Source: JABDMH01 sp050298535 (lineage in GTDB: Bacteria; Bacteroidota; Bacteroidia; Chitinophagales; Saprospiraceae). Taken from it: DNA of 64,000 nucleotides. Below, in pieces: positions 52,834 through 61,124 of the stretch (the first letter of the stretch is position 1; every line of letters starts with the position of its first letter). The notes below the pieces were generated by a model. It saw nothing but the letters and a program-made list of their open reading frames with translations. It had not been told where the DNA came from and searched no databases. The position numbers and the translations under genes are program-made. Location of the stretch: the NCBI GenBank assembly GCA_050298535.1, contig JBNKUI010000048.1, forward strand, positions 12,127 to 76,126. The letters are read 5' to 3'.

Positions 52834-54461
52834 CGAAATAGAGGAGGTACCTGGTCTTCAAAATCTGTGAGTTCCTGTATCAAAGTGGCTATCCTGAGGA
52901 TCGATGCCTCTCCGTATAGCTGTCCCAAAAGAGTGATGCTAAGTGGACTCTGCTCTTCTGTGAAGCCGGAAGGCAAAACCACCGCGGGATGCCCTGTAAG
53001 GTTAGTCGCAAGAAGATGATCACCAAAGGTAGGTGTGAGAATCACATCATAATTCTTAAATAGGCCAGCAAGCTCATGAATAAGCAAAGTGCGGATGCGA
53101 TTGGCTTGTACATATTCTACGGCCGGGACAAATCGGACTGCCCTAAACTGGTTTGGCCAGGCGCCATCGGTTTGTTGTACCAACTGGTCGTCTTGGTTAC
53201 TACGACTCAACTCATCAAAGGCAGCCGCTGCTTCTACCATCAGTATGAGCGAGAGACTGGAGATGGGCAGGTCAGTGTTCCATTGAATTGGCTCCAGTTT
53301 GAGGCCATAATCAGTTAATAATTTAAGCATATAGTCATTCTTCTCGGGGTAATGATCATATTGATCAAATAGATTTTTGAAATAACCAATTTTGATCGTT
53401 TTTGGATCTTGTTGAGGATCATAGTTGAAAGCCGCATCAATAACGGATAGATCTTTGCCGTCAGAGCCACGGATGGCATCGAAGACAATAGCACAATCTT
53501 GAGCATTTCTACAAATAGGACCCAGTTTATCCATACTCCAACTTAAGGCCATAGCACCATGTTTTGAAACACCGCCGAAGGTAGGCCTTAGACCCGTGGC
53601 ACCACATCTCGTGGAAGGTGAGATGATCGATCCCCAGGTTTCTGATCCAATGGCAAAGGGTACCAACCCTGCGACGGTGGCACTGGCAGATCCTGCCGAT
53701 GAGCCACTAGAACCTTGTTCGAGATTCCAGGGATTTTTTGTTTTTCCTCCAAACCATATATCACCCATGGCTAGAGCACCTAGAGTCAATTTTGCGATAA
53801 GTACGGCTCCAGCCTCTTCAAGTCGCTGAATAACAGTGGCTTTTTCTATGAAGTCCTGATCTTTGAAAGGCATGGCTCCCCAGGTTGTGGGATAGCCGGG
53901 AACCGCTAACAGATCTTTCGCACCGTATGGTATACCATGTAGTGGCCCCCTATATCTACCAGACTGAATCTCCATATCCGCTTTTGCGGCCTGTTTTAAT
54001 GCCAGCTCCTCGGTAAGTGTAATGACACACTGAAGCGTGTCACCATGTTTCTTTAATCGATTGATAAAATACTTGGTTAGTTCCGTGCTGGTGATCTTAC
54101 CCTGTAAGATTAATGAAGAGAGGTGATGCACGGGATAGAAGGCGAGCTCATCAAAATGGTCGGGAAGCTCAATGTTTAGGGGTATATTCCAGTCAATAAA
54201 TAGTTGATGTGTATCTATTATGTGTCCTGGAGGAATCGGGTTGAAAACCAGAGAAGGAGAAACTTCATTTTGTAAAGACACGGACCGGAGGTCTACTATT
54301 GCTTCCTTATAACTCTCTACTCTAGGGGTTAATTGTTCGATTTCACGCTCTTCATAATCCAAGCCCCAATAAGTTGAGATTGTCTTAAGGGTATCTACCT
54401 GGGCAACAAGAGCACTGGTGATCAAGAAAAAAGACAGTGGCAAAAATACATTCGACATCAT
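52827..54461 (-). CDS. Exported amidase-signature hydrolase
   Basis: A 544-residue amidase-signature (AS) enzyme. The Ser-cisSer-Lys triad is visible: Lys in GIPYGAKDLLAVPG, the cis-Ser in GSSGSSAGSASATVAGLV and the nucleophile Ser in FAIGSETWGSI. It starts with a signal peptide (MSNVFLPLSFFLITSALVAQ), so it acts outside the cytoplasm, unlike GatA. About 90 extra residues precede the AS core. The substrate is some amide; no neighbour helps. The first of two adjacent ATG codons was used. It diverges from the tail-collar genes. Confidence 0.88.
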   Translation of the reverse strand: MMSNVFLPLSFFLITSALVAQVDTLKTISTYWGLDYEEREIEQLTPRVESYKEAIVDLRSVSLQNEVSPSLVFNPIPPGHIIDTHQLFIDWNIPLNIELPDHFDELAFYPVHHLSSLILQGKITSTELTKYFINRLKKHGDTLQCVITLTEELALKQAAKADMEIQSGRYRGPLHGIPYGAKDLLAVPGYPTTWGAMPFKDQDFIEKATVIQRLEEAGAVLIAKLTLGALAMGDIWFGGKTKNPWNLEQGSSGSSAGSASATVAGLVPFAIGSETWGSIISPSTRCGATGLRPTFGGVSKHGAMALSWSMDKLGPICRNAQDCAIVFDAIRGSDGKDLSVIDAAFNYDPQQDPKTIKIGYFKNLFDQYDHYPEKNDYMLKLLTDYGLKLEPIQWNTDLPISSLSLILMVEAAAAFDELSRSNQDDQLVQQTDGAWPNQFRAVRFVPAVEYVQANRIRTLLIHELAGLFKNYDVILTPTFGDHLLATNLTGHPAVVLPSGFTEEQSPLSITLLGQLYGEASILRIATLIQELTDFEDQVPPLFRQ

Positions 54462-54583
54462 ATCTGTATTACATTTTGACGGGCATTAATTACGAAAAAA
54501 TCATTTGTGAAAAATTAAACCGAATTAAATTTTAATTCATTACATTAGTCTTACGTAATTGATAACCACCAAAAGACAGGAAA

Positions 54584-55114
54584 ATGTCTGAACCTTTTCT
54601 GGCTGAGATCCGCATCGTCGCATTTAATTTCGCTCCTCGTGGCTGGGCTTTTTGTGATGGCCAGATTTTACCCATTAATCAAAACCAAAGTCTATATTCT
54701 CTATTAGGTACTACTTACGGTGGCGATGGACGCACCAGTTTTGCATTACCAGACATGCGAGGTCGCGTACCCATGCACGTTGGTAGAAGCAATGGTGGTG
54801 AAGCACATACTGAAGGACAAAAGAGCGGAGAAGAAACACATACTCTAACGGCTAATGAGATGCCACAGCATACACATTCTTTGATGGGCACGTCAAACAC
54901 AGCCAATCAGTCATCACCTTCCAGCAACATCCCTGCTCAAATACCTACAACAGGAGGAGAAGTTTATGGCGACATTTCTGTGAGCCCAAACAATACATTT
55001 AATACAGCAGCTATAACTCATGTTGGTGGAGGCCAGGCTCATGAAAATATGCAGCCTTACCTTGTTATTAACTTTTGTATTGCGTTGCAGGGATTGTTTC
55101 CCAGTAGGAACTGA
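54584..55114 (+). CDS. Phage-tail-collar domain protein, copy 1
   Basis: A 176-residue protein of the microcystin-dependent-protein/tail collar family. The Collar domain (about residues 6-62) has the hallmark RGWAFCDGQILPINQNQSL, then LLGTTYGGDGRTSFALPD and RGRVPMHVG. The second half carries HTLTANEMPQHTHSLMG and ends with the conserved MQPYLVINFCIALQGLFPSR. In phages this domain sits in short tail fibres; the bacterial copies are chromosomal and their role is unsettled. It is the first of three tandem copies (22- and 10-base gaps) that head a six-gene cassette. No phage structural genes are nearby. Confidence 0.92.
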   Translation: MSEPFLAEIRIVAFNFAPRGWAFCDGQILPINQNQSLYSLLGTTYGGDGRTSFALPDMRGRVPMHVGRSNGGEAHTEGQKSGEETHTLTANEMPQHTHSLMGTSNTANQSSPSSNIPAQIPTTGGEVYGDISVSPNNTFNTAAITHVGGGQAHENMQPYLVINFCIALQGLFPSRN

Positions 55115-55135
55115 ATAAATCTTAAATCTAGATCA

Positions 55136-55657
55136 ATGTCTGAACCATTTGTTGGAGAAGTACGAATGTTTGCTGGAAATTTTGCCCCTCGTGGCTGGGC
55201 ATTTTGTGATGGACAATTGCTGGCTGTAAGCCAGAATGATGCACTGTTTTCTTTGCTTGGAACTATATACGGAGGAGACGGTCGAACAACATTTGGGCTC
55301 CCTGATCTGCGAGGAAGAGTACCGGTACATGCAGGTTCAGGTCCGGGATTGTCTCCAAGAAGACTGGGGGCAAAAGGAGGTGCAGAAAACGTGACCCTGA
55401 CCGTAAATCAAATGCCCTCACATAATCATGCATGGGAAGTGGCGAATAGTGATGCCGCTAATCGCTCACCTGCTGGAGCAGCTTATGCCAACACATTGAA
55501 TGCAGATGTATACCAGGATCAGTTTGATGGATTAGCAGCCATGAATGCTGATGTAGTGGGCCATACGGGTGGTTCGAGATCGCACACTAACCTGATGCCT
55601 TTTCTATGTATCAATTTTATTATTGCATTGGTGGGAATATATCCAAGCCGCCACTAA
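55136..55657 (+). CDS. Phage-tail-collar domain protein, copy 2
   Basis: A 173-residue paralogue of the preceding gene. Shared blocks are RGWAFCDGQLLAVSQNDAL, TIYGGDGRTTFGLPDLRG and MPFLCINFIIALVGIYPSR at the end. It differs in the middle: the collar is followed by GSGPGLSPRRLGAKGGAENV, a segment also found in copy 3 but not in copy 1, and by its own His-poor tip region. This suggests that the conserved ends assemble while the middle part varies to give different tips. It is probably translated from the same mRNA as copies 1 and 3. Confidence 0.92.
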   Translation: MSEPFVGEVRMFAGNFAPRGWAFCDGQLLAVSQNDALFSLLGTIYGGDGRTTFGLPDLRGRVPVHAGSGPGLSPRRLGAKGGAENVTLTVNQMPSHNHAWEVANSDAANRSPAGAAYANTLNADVYQDQFDGLAAMNADVVGHTGGSRSHTNLMPFLCINFIIALVGIYPSRH

Positions 55658-55667
55658 ATATTTGAAA

Positions 55668-56189
55668 ATGTCTGAACCATTTGTTGCTGAGATTAGAATT
55701 TTTGCGGGAAATTTTGCACCCCGAGGCTGGGCATTCTGTAATGGACAGCTTTTACCCATCGCACAGAATACGGCATTATTTTCTCTCATAGGTACGACCT
55801 ACGGCGGAGATGGAAGGAGTACAACTGCGTTACCTAATTTAGAGGGACGTGTTCCAATGCATCCAGGTCGGGGACCAGGATTGACTAGTCGTAGACTAGG
55901 CGAACGTGGCGGGGTTGAGATGGTGACGCTATCAGAAGCGCAAATGCCTAACCATAAGCATAGTGGAATGGCCAGCGGTACTGGAGCAAATGAAAGAAAT
56001 GCGATAAATCATATTGCCGCTACAGGTCCGGGTAGGGGGACGTTTTTCTACAGCAACTCCGCAACTAACCTTGTAGAGATGGAATCTCTGGCGAATTCAG
56101 GCGGAAGTCAGGCACATAATAACCTACAACCTTTTATAGTGATGAACTTCATAATAGCCCTCGTAGGTCTCTATCCTTCACGATCCTAG
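55668..56189 (+). CDS. Phage-tail-collar domain protein, copy 3
   Basis: A 173-residue paralogue. The ATG at 55668 gives the N-terminus MSEPFVAEIRIFAGNFAPRG shared with the other two copies; an upstream in-frame TTG overlaps copy 2 and is rejected. Collar hallmarks are RGWAFCNGQLLPIAQNTAL and TTYGGDGRSTTALPNLEG. GRGPGLTSRRLGERGG matches copy 2, and the C-terminus is LQPFIVMNFIIALVGLYPSR. The central region (about 105-150) is different from both other copies. It is followed seven bases later by the methyltransferase-like gene. Confidence 0.92.
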   Translation: MSEPFVAEIRIFAGNFAPRGWAFCNGQLLPIAQNTALFSLIGTTYGGDGRSTTALPNLEGRVPMHPGRGPGLTSRRLGERGGVEMVTLSEAQMPNHKHSGMASGTGANERNAINHIAATGPGRGTFFYSNSATNLVEMESLANSGGSQAHNNLQPFIVMNFIIALVGLYPSRS

Positions 56190-56195
56190 TGTTTC

Positions 56196-56795
56196 ATGGA
56201 TTCTGGACGTCAACAAGATCCATATTTTAAATGTTCGATCCCAGAAGGTGAAGATGGATTAGTGCGTATTGAAAGATTTAAAGTTCGTCCTTTGCCTGAT
56301 GGAAGGGTAGACCCCTCAGGTGTCGCTATTTGGGCAAGGCGTAGGCCTGGACTTTATACAGTTCTACTCATTGATGGAGTTCGTATGATGACTGATCTCT
56401 ATGAAGAGTGGTGGAGTCATCGTGAGGCAATAATGAAGGCGACTATGCTGGGAGGACATGTGCATATCAGTGGATTAGGTTTAGGCCTGATCATTGATTC
56501 GATCTTAATGTGTACGAGCAGTGAAGTTGAACGTGTAACCGTTGTAGAGTCAAATGCTTCTGTGATTTGCCTGGTTGCACCCACCCTTCAAGCCAGATAT
56601 GGAGATCGGATAGAAATTATTCATAGTGATATATTTGAATATCAACCCGATCCTTCGTCTGTATATTCAGTAGTCTGGCACGATATCTGGCCGAATCCTG
56701 CAACGGTACCAACAGATGAGATTGCTAATCTGAAAGCAAAGTTTAAGGATATTTGTCAGTGGCAGGGATTTTGGACAAGCAAATGCTATATTTAA
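56196..56795 (+). CDS. SAM-dependent methyltransferase-like protein
   Basis: A 199-residue Rossmann-fold protein resembling class I methyltransferases and spermidine-synthase-like domains. The SAM-binding glycine loop is HISGLGLGLIIDSILMC, the acidic end of strand 2 is VTVVESNASVI, strand 3 is IEIIHSDIFEYQP and strand 4 is YSVVWHDIWPN. The N-terminal 80 residues form a small beta part (LYTVLLIDGVRMMTDLYEEW). It sits between the collar genes and a GNAT gene with gaps of six and four bases. It may modify a collar protein or a ligand, but that is inference. Confidence 0.75.
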   Translation: MDSGRQQDPYFKCSIPEGEDGLVRIERFKVRPLPDGRVDPSGVAIWARRRPGLYTVLLIDGVRMMTDLYEEWWSHREAIMKATMLGGHVHISGLGLGLIIDSILMCTSSEVERVTVVESNASVICLVAPTLQARYGDRIEIIHSDIFEYQPDPSSVYSVVWHDIWPNPATVPTDEIANLKAKFKDICQWQGFWTSKCYI

Positions 56796-56799
56796 GAGG

Positions 56800-57300
56800 A
56801 TGATTTGGACTACAGCAAGTGGCTACAAAGTATCTGGATATGACATCAAGGATGATGATCTCGAATTTCTAGCGAGTGTGTATGCCAGTACTAGAGCTGA
56901 AGAATTGACAGTAGTCACGCATTGGAAGCAGGAAGAAAAAGATGCTTTCTTAAGACATCAATTCGAAGCACAACACAAGTACTACTATCAGCAATTTCCA
57001 GCGTGCAGATTTTTACTCTTACAAGATGATCAAGATAAAAAGCTCGGACGGCTATATATGGATGAGCGTGTCGATGAGATTAGAATTGTTGATATCACTT
57101 TGTTGCCTCAGTTTCGTGGGCAAGGAATCGGCTCTACGATAATGAACAGTATAATTGAGCATGCTGGCAGTCGAAGGAAACATGTCCGCATTCATGTAGA
57201 GAAAAATAATCGAGCGATGAGTTTATATCAGAGACTTGGTTTTACAGCCATAGAAGATAAGGGTGTGTATTTATTGATGGAACATTCATGTCAGAAATAA
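56800..57300 (+). CDS. GNAT acetyltransferase of the collar cassette
   Basis: A 166-residue GNAT. The acetyl-CoA loop is LPQFRGQGIGSTIMNSIIE (Q/RxxGxG/A type), and the final strand-helix is RIHVEKNNRAMSLYQRLGF. The N-terminal part contains LASVYASTRAEELTVV and HQFEAQHKYYYQQF, a pattern I associate with GNATs encoded next to tail-collar genes. The gene starts four bases after the methyltransferase and ends one base before the DUF6916 start. Tight packing argues for function in the same process as the collar proteins. Confidence 0.85.
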   Translation: MIWTTASGYKVSGYDIKDDDLEFLASVYASTRAEELTVVTHWKQEEKDAFLRHQFEAQHKYYYQQFPACRFLLLQDDQDKKLGRLYMDERVDEIRIVDITLLPQFRGQGIGSTIMNSIIEHAGSRRKHVRIHVEKNNRAMSLYQRLGFTAIEDKGVYLLMEHSCQK

Positions 57301-57301
57301 C

Positions 57302-57598
57302 ATGGAATTAACGGAGGAGACATTTCGGGCTTTACAAGGTGAGACATTTAGAATTAAGTTTACCGAGGATCAGTCACTGAACGGAAGGCTTGTCGAAATA
57401 CGTGGACTATCGATGAACATGGATGACGAGAGGCAACCTTTTTCTTTGCTGTTTATTGTAGATCAAGAAAACCAATACTTTACGCAGGCAATCTTCGATA
57501 TCTTTCATCCGGATTTAGGGTCATTATCTATTTTTATGGTACCTCTAGGTCCTGACGCCAGTACCAATAAAATGCGTTACGAAGCCGTCTTTAACTGA
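57302..57598 (+). CDS. DUF6916-like small protein of the collar cassette
   Basis: A 98-residue protein, probably a single small beta barrel. It starts ELTEETFRALQGETFRIKF and ends LGSLSIFMVPLGPDAS with the tail MRYEAVFN. The pattern (...F-x-L-x-F ... HPxLGxxxxFxVPxG ... YEAVFN) fits DUF6916, whose members are often found with tail-collar proteins. No function is known. It is the last gene of the cassette; the large beta-helix gene follows after 124 bases. Confidence 0.72.
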   Translation: MELTEETFRALQGETFRIKFTEDQSLNGRLVEIRGLSMNMDDERQPFSLLFIVDQENQYFTQAIFDIFHPDLGSLSIFMVPLGPDASTNKMRYEAVFN

Positions 57599-57722
57599 GT
57601 AGGTTATAAATTATTAGCTGCCTTTATATGTACACGTAGACAACTTTTTTTATACATTAGAGATATTGATTAATATTTGATGAACCTTAGGGTTCCCAAA
57701 GACCAAACTTACCAACCTCAGG

Positions 57723-60700
57723 ATGCAAGCCGTGCATAGATATCTATATGAGCACTTCAGGGCGATCTGCCTGGTTTGTTTTGTTTTGATGCTCTCAGTC
57801 AGCAATATAGAGTTACTAACTGCTCAGATTGAGGCACCAAAGTCTGACTCACTTTTCTACGATGCCAATGGAAATCTGCTAACCAATCCTGGTGACAGTA
57901 TTCGGTATAAAGTAATTCTGAAGAACAACGGCAGTGTTCCTGCTGCAGGCATATCGGTGCCCAATGGTACGGATCCTAATACTACGCTAGATCCTGGTAG
58001 TATTCTCACAAGTCCTATTGCTTCTAATGATGGACCTTTTGATGTGGTCGGGAATATGGGTATAGATGTACCCGCTGGATCAGGTGTTTTGCTAAATGAC
58101 TTCGACGATAACTTAGCTGCAGCTACCATCATGAACGTTGGAATGCCGATGGCAACTGCTCAAGGGGGATCAATTACCATAGCAGCTGATGGAGGATTTA
58201 TATACAGTGCTCCTGCTGGATTTGAAGGTCCAGATTCCGTGACATACATTCTCGTAGATGGTACTCCGGCACCAGGTTGTCCAGCTTCTAACGACGCCTG
58301 GATCAGGTTTAACGTATCAGATATCATTTGGTTTATAGATGAGAACGTCACGGGCGGTGGGAACAATGGAACAATCAACGATCCATTCGAGACCTTAGCT
58401 GCATTTGAGGCGGTGAATGGTAATGGCGGAGGTACTGATCCTGGCGTTGGTGATCCCATCTTCATTTATTCTTCATCCACCCAATATTCTGGAGGTGTCA
58501 CGTTAGAAAATGATCAGAAGTTGCTTGGCCAGGGAATGAGTTCTTCTCTCTCATCTGTTACTGGATTGACTATTCCTATTTTTGGACTTCCATTTCCAGC
58601 AGTTAGTATGACTAATCCCCAAATTGTGGAGGCTGGGGGAGGAAGCGCTATCTTGCTTGCTCAGAACAATGATATTCGAGGATTGGATGTGGGGAGCATT
58701 TCAGCACGATCTGGCAGTGGTGGGATTACCGGATCTAATGTTGGTACGCTTGCAGTCTCAGAAGGAGTGAGTATCTATACCGGTGGTGCCGGAGCGGGAC
58801 CCGGTATCGACATTAACGGTGCAAGTAACATTAATATAGCTCTTATCACAGTGGACGTGCTACAAAGTTCATCTGAGGGTATTGATCTCAACAATATTAC
58901 TGCAGGCAATTTTGCCGTTTCGGGAACTACTAATATCACCAATTCTACGACCTCAGCGGTGGATATTACTTCGAGTGCTAGTGTTTCTTCCACTTTTGCT
59001 AGCCTCAATATCAATAACAGCACCTCCAATGCTCCTGGACTAAATGCAAGTTCTGGCGGAACGATCACAGTGACCACTGGAATGATCACCACCGTTCAAA
59101 ACTTTGCTGTCAATCTTGTCAGTACTGCGATATCGGGATTAGGTGTTTCATTTTCGTCTATTAGTACCAATGGTGGGACGGTTACTGCAATTACATTATC
59201 CGGTACCGGAATGGGACCATTTTCCTGTAGTGGGGGAACCATCCAAAATATTATGGATTCTGATGGCATCCGTCTTGACAATACGGGAGGCCTGGTCAGT
59301 CTTAGTAACATGACGATTCAGGACATATCCTCTGGTACAGATGCCGGAGATATGATTGGAACTCGATCAGGTGTGGACGGCATTCATGGGCAAATGATAG
59401 CCGGGGGCTTGAGCCTCAACAATGTCACCTTGCGAAGATTCAGTGATAATGCGATACATGGTGCCACTTTTGCAGGAGGTCTGGCAACGACATGGAATGG
59501 ACTCAGCATCACCAATTGCAATATTTCTCTTAGTAATCGCTATCACGTTGCAAATGTTGGAGATGATTCTTCTGAGGGCACAGTGCGCATTATTGGCATC
59601 ACGGGAGTAGTATCCGTGATAGGAAGTACTTTTGAGGATGGGGCGAGATTCCTGGAGCTTTTCACGCATACATCAGGAATGTTAGATATGACAGTCCAGT
59701 CGAGTACTTTTTCCAGAACATTAAAAGAGTTTCTCTGTAGCCCACCGGGTACTGTCAATGTCGGTGGTAGGGGAATTAGTGTTGAAGTGCAAGCTTCTGC
59801 TGATGCAGTGGTAAGAATTGGAGATCCTGCCGAATTGGATCCTATGTTAGGAAATGACTTCAATGATAATGGTACCGCATCAATTGTAATAGCTCACAAT
59901 ACGGGTGCAACTGGAGATGTAGATGTGGTTATTTCGCAAAACAACTTCATCATCAATGATCATTTGACGGGACCAACTGGATGTCCAGATGGATCTCTCC
60001 AGTTTAACTTCCCTCAAGGTGGTGTCTCACTGAATCCAGGAGCGGGTACCTATGAAGCGATCTTATCCAATAATGTGTTCAATCAGGTGATGCATGCTGC
60101 CGGAGGACTTGGACAATTTACGATGACAGCGGATGAAAATGGTGCCTCAGAGTTTATTGTTAGAGGAAATACATTTGATCTTCCATGGGACGGACCTGTC
60201 CAAGTAACTGCCGACGGTAACGGAACCTGTGCGATGTTCTTTGAGGATAATACCTACACGGATGGCAATGTTGGGGGACCGAATGATGACCTTGACTTGG
60301 TCTACCCATCGCCTTATAATCCTCTTCTCGTGAATGTGCGGAATAATGGATCCCTGGATATAAGGTTTGATGGCGAAGTCTTTCCTACTCCAGACCCTGC
60401 TGGACCGGGTCAATCATCCTTTGACATCGATGTCCAGGCTTCAGGGGGAAGCTTAAACTTATGGCTGGATAACTGTACGGCTCCTGATAACTTTGATTTC
60501 GACCATGCTGGTGGTACATTTTTACTGTATTCAGAAACAGGATGCGCAGGACCACCTACCACAACTGCAATCCTTGCCAGTAATGGTAATGTTGGCTCGG
60601 TTGCAACAACAGGTACCATTACATGCAACACTGTGGCTCCAACGGCACCATCCATAATGATCCCACTTCAAACCTCCATAATGGGTGAAAGTAATTCAGC

Positions 60701-61124
60701 GTCGCTGAATATGGAATCCGTATCAGGTGTTCTTAACACTGCTAAGGATATTGTTAGGCCAGTGTTTCATATGGAAGGAATAGAAAAAACACTCGAAACG
60801 GTTCAGATAATTCCCACTAATCTGCCTGGTACGCAGTTAGCAGCATATTTTGCGGGAGTTATCTATATTGATTCGACAGCAGCCGGACATGGGTGGTTTG
60901 TTGATGAGACTCCTGGGGTGAATGAAGAATTTCGGTTCATTTCTAGCCAGGTCGGTACACAATGGGTTGCAGATTCACTTAATTCTATGGATCTGCTGAC
61001 GGTGCTTTGTCATGAGCTATCGCATGCTATTTCCGAGGATCATGCTCAATCTGGTCTTCTAGCTCCTTCTCTCGAGCCAGGGATCCGCAAAGTTATTTTC
61101 TCATCTCAAATGGCAGTTAAATGA
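57723..61124 (+). CDS. Secreted beta-helix protein with a C-terminal metzincin-like zinc site
   Basis: A 1133-residue protein with a long signal peptide (cleavage near residue 35, LLTA-QIE). Residues 36-100 resemble a DUF11-type domain (DANGNLLTNPGDSIRYKVIL). About 105-195 look like a cadherin-like bacterial domain (AGSGVLLNDFDDN). About 200-980 form a long right-handed beta-helix-like region rich in Gly, Asn, Ser and Thr. The C-terminal 110 residues hold HELSHAISEDH (1097-1107), which fits HExxHxxxxxH, preceded by AGHGWFVDETPG. No T9SS domain is seen at its end. Its TGA overlaps the next ATG (ATGA). Confidence 0.82.
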   Translation: MQAVHRYLYEHFRAICLVCFVLMLSVSNIELLTAQIEAPKSDSLFYDANGNLLTNPGDSIRYKVILKNNGSVPAAGISVPNGTDPNTTLDPGSILTSPIASNDGPFDVVGNMGIDVPAGSGVLLNDFDDNLAAATIMNVGMPMATAQGGSITIAADGGFIYSAPAGFEGPDSVTYILVDGTPAPGCPASNDAWIRFNVSDIIWFIDENVTGGGNNGTINDPFETLAAFEAVNGNGGGTDPGVGDPIFIYSSSTQYSGGVTLENDQKLLGQGMSSSLSSVTGLTIPIFGLPFPAVSMTNPQIVEAGGGSAILLAQNNDIRGLDVGSISARSGSGGITGSNVGTLAVSEGVSIYTGGAGAGPGIDINGASNINIALITVDVLQSSSEGIDLNNITAGNFAVSGTTNITNSTTSAVDITSSASVSSTFASLNINNSTSNAPGLNASSGGTITVTTGMITTVQNFAVNLVSTAISGLGVSFSSISTNGGTVTAITLSGTGMGPFSCSGGTIQNIMDSDGIRLDNTGGLVSLSNMTIQDISSGTDAGDMIGTRSGVDGIHGQMIAGGLSLNNVTLRRFSDNAIHGATFAGGLATTWNGLSITNCNISLSNRYHVANVGDDSSEGTVRIIGITGVVSVIGSTFEDGARFLELFTHTSGMLDMTVQSSTFSRTLKEFLCSPPGTVNVGGRGISVEVQASADAVVRIGDPAELDPMLGNDFNDNGTASIVIAHNTGATGDVDVVISQNNFIINDHLTGPTGCPDGSLQFNFPQGGVSLNPGAGTYEAILSNNVFNQVMHAAGGLGQFTMTADENGASEFIVRGNTFDLPWDGPVQVTADGNGTCAMFFEDNTYTDGNVGGPNDDLDLVYPSPYNPLLVNVRNNGSLDIRFDGEVFPTPDPAGPGQSSFDIDVQASGGSLNLWLDNCTAPDNFDFDHAGGTFLLYSETGCAGPPTTTAILASNGNVGSVATTGTITCNTVAPTAPSIMIPLQTSIMGESNSASLNMESVSGVLNTAKDIVRPVFHMEGIEKTLETVQIIPTNLPGTQLAAYFAGVIYIDSTAAGHGWFVDETPGVNEEFRFISSQVGTQWVADSLNSMDLLTVLCHELSHAISEDHAQSGLLAPSLEPGIRKVIFSSQMAVK

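Noticed and set aside
54584..56189. Prophage or tailocin explanation for the tail-collar genes
   Set aside because: No tube, sheath, baseplate, lysis, capsid, terminase or integrase genes lie on either side. The neighbours are ordinary enzymes and T9SS-type proteins.
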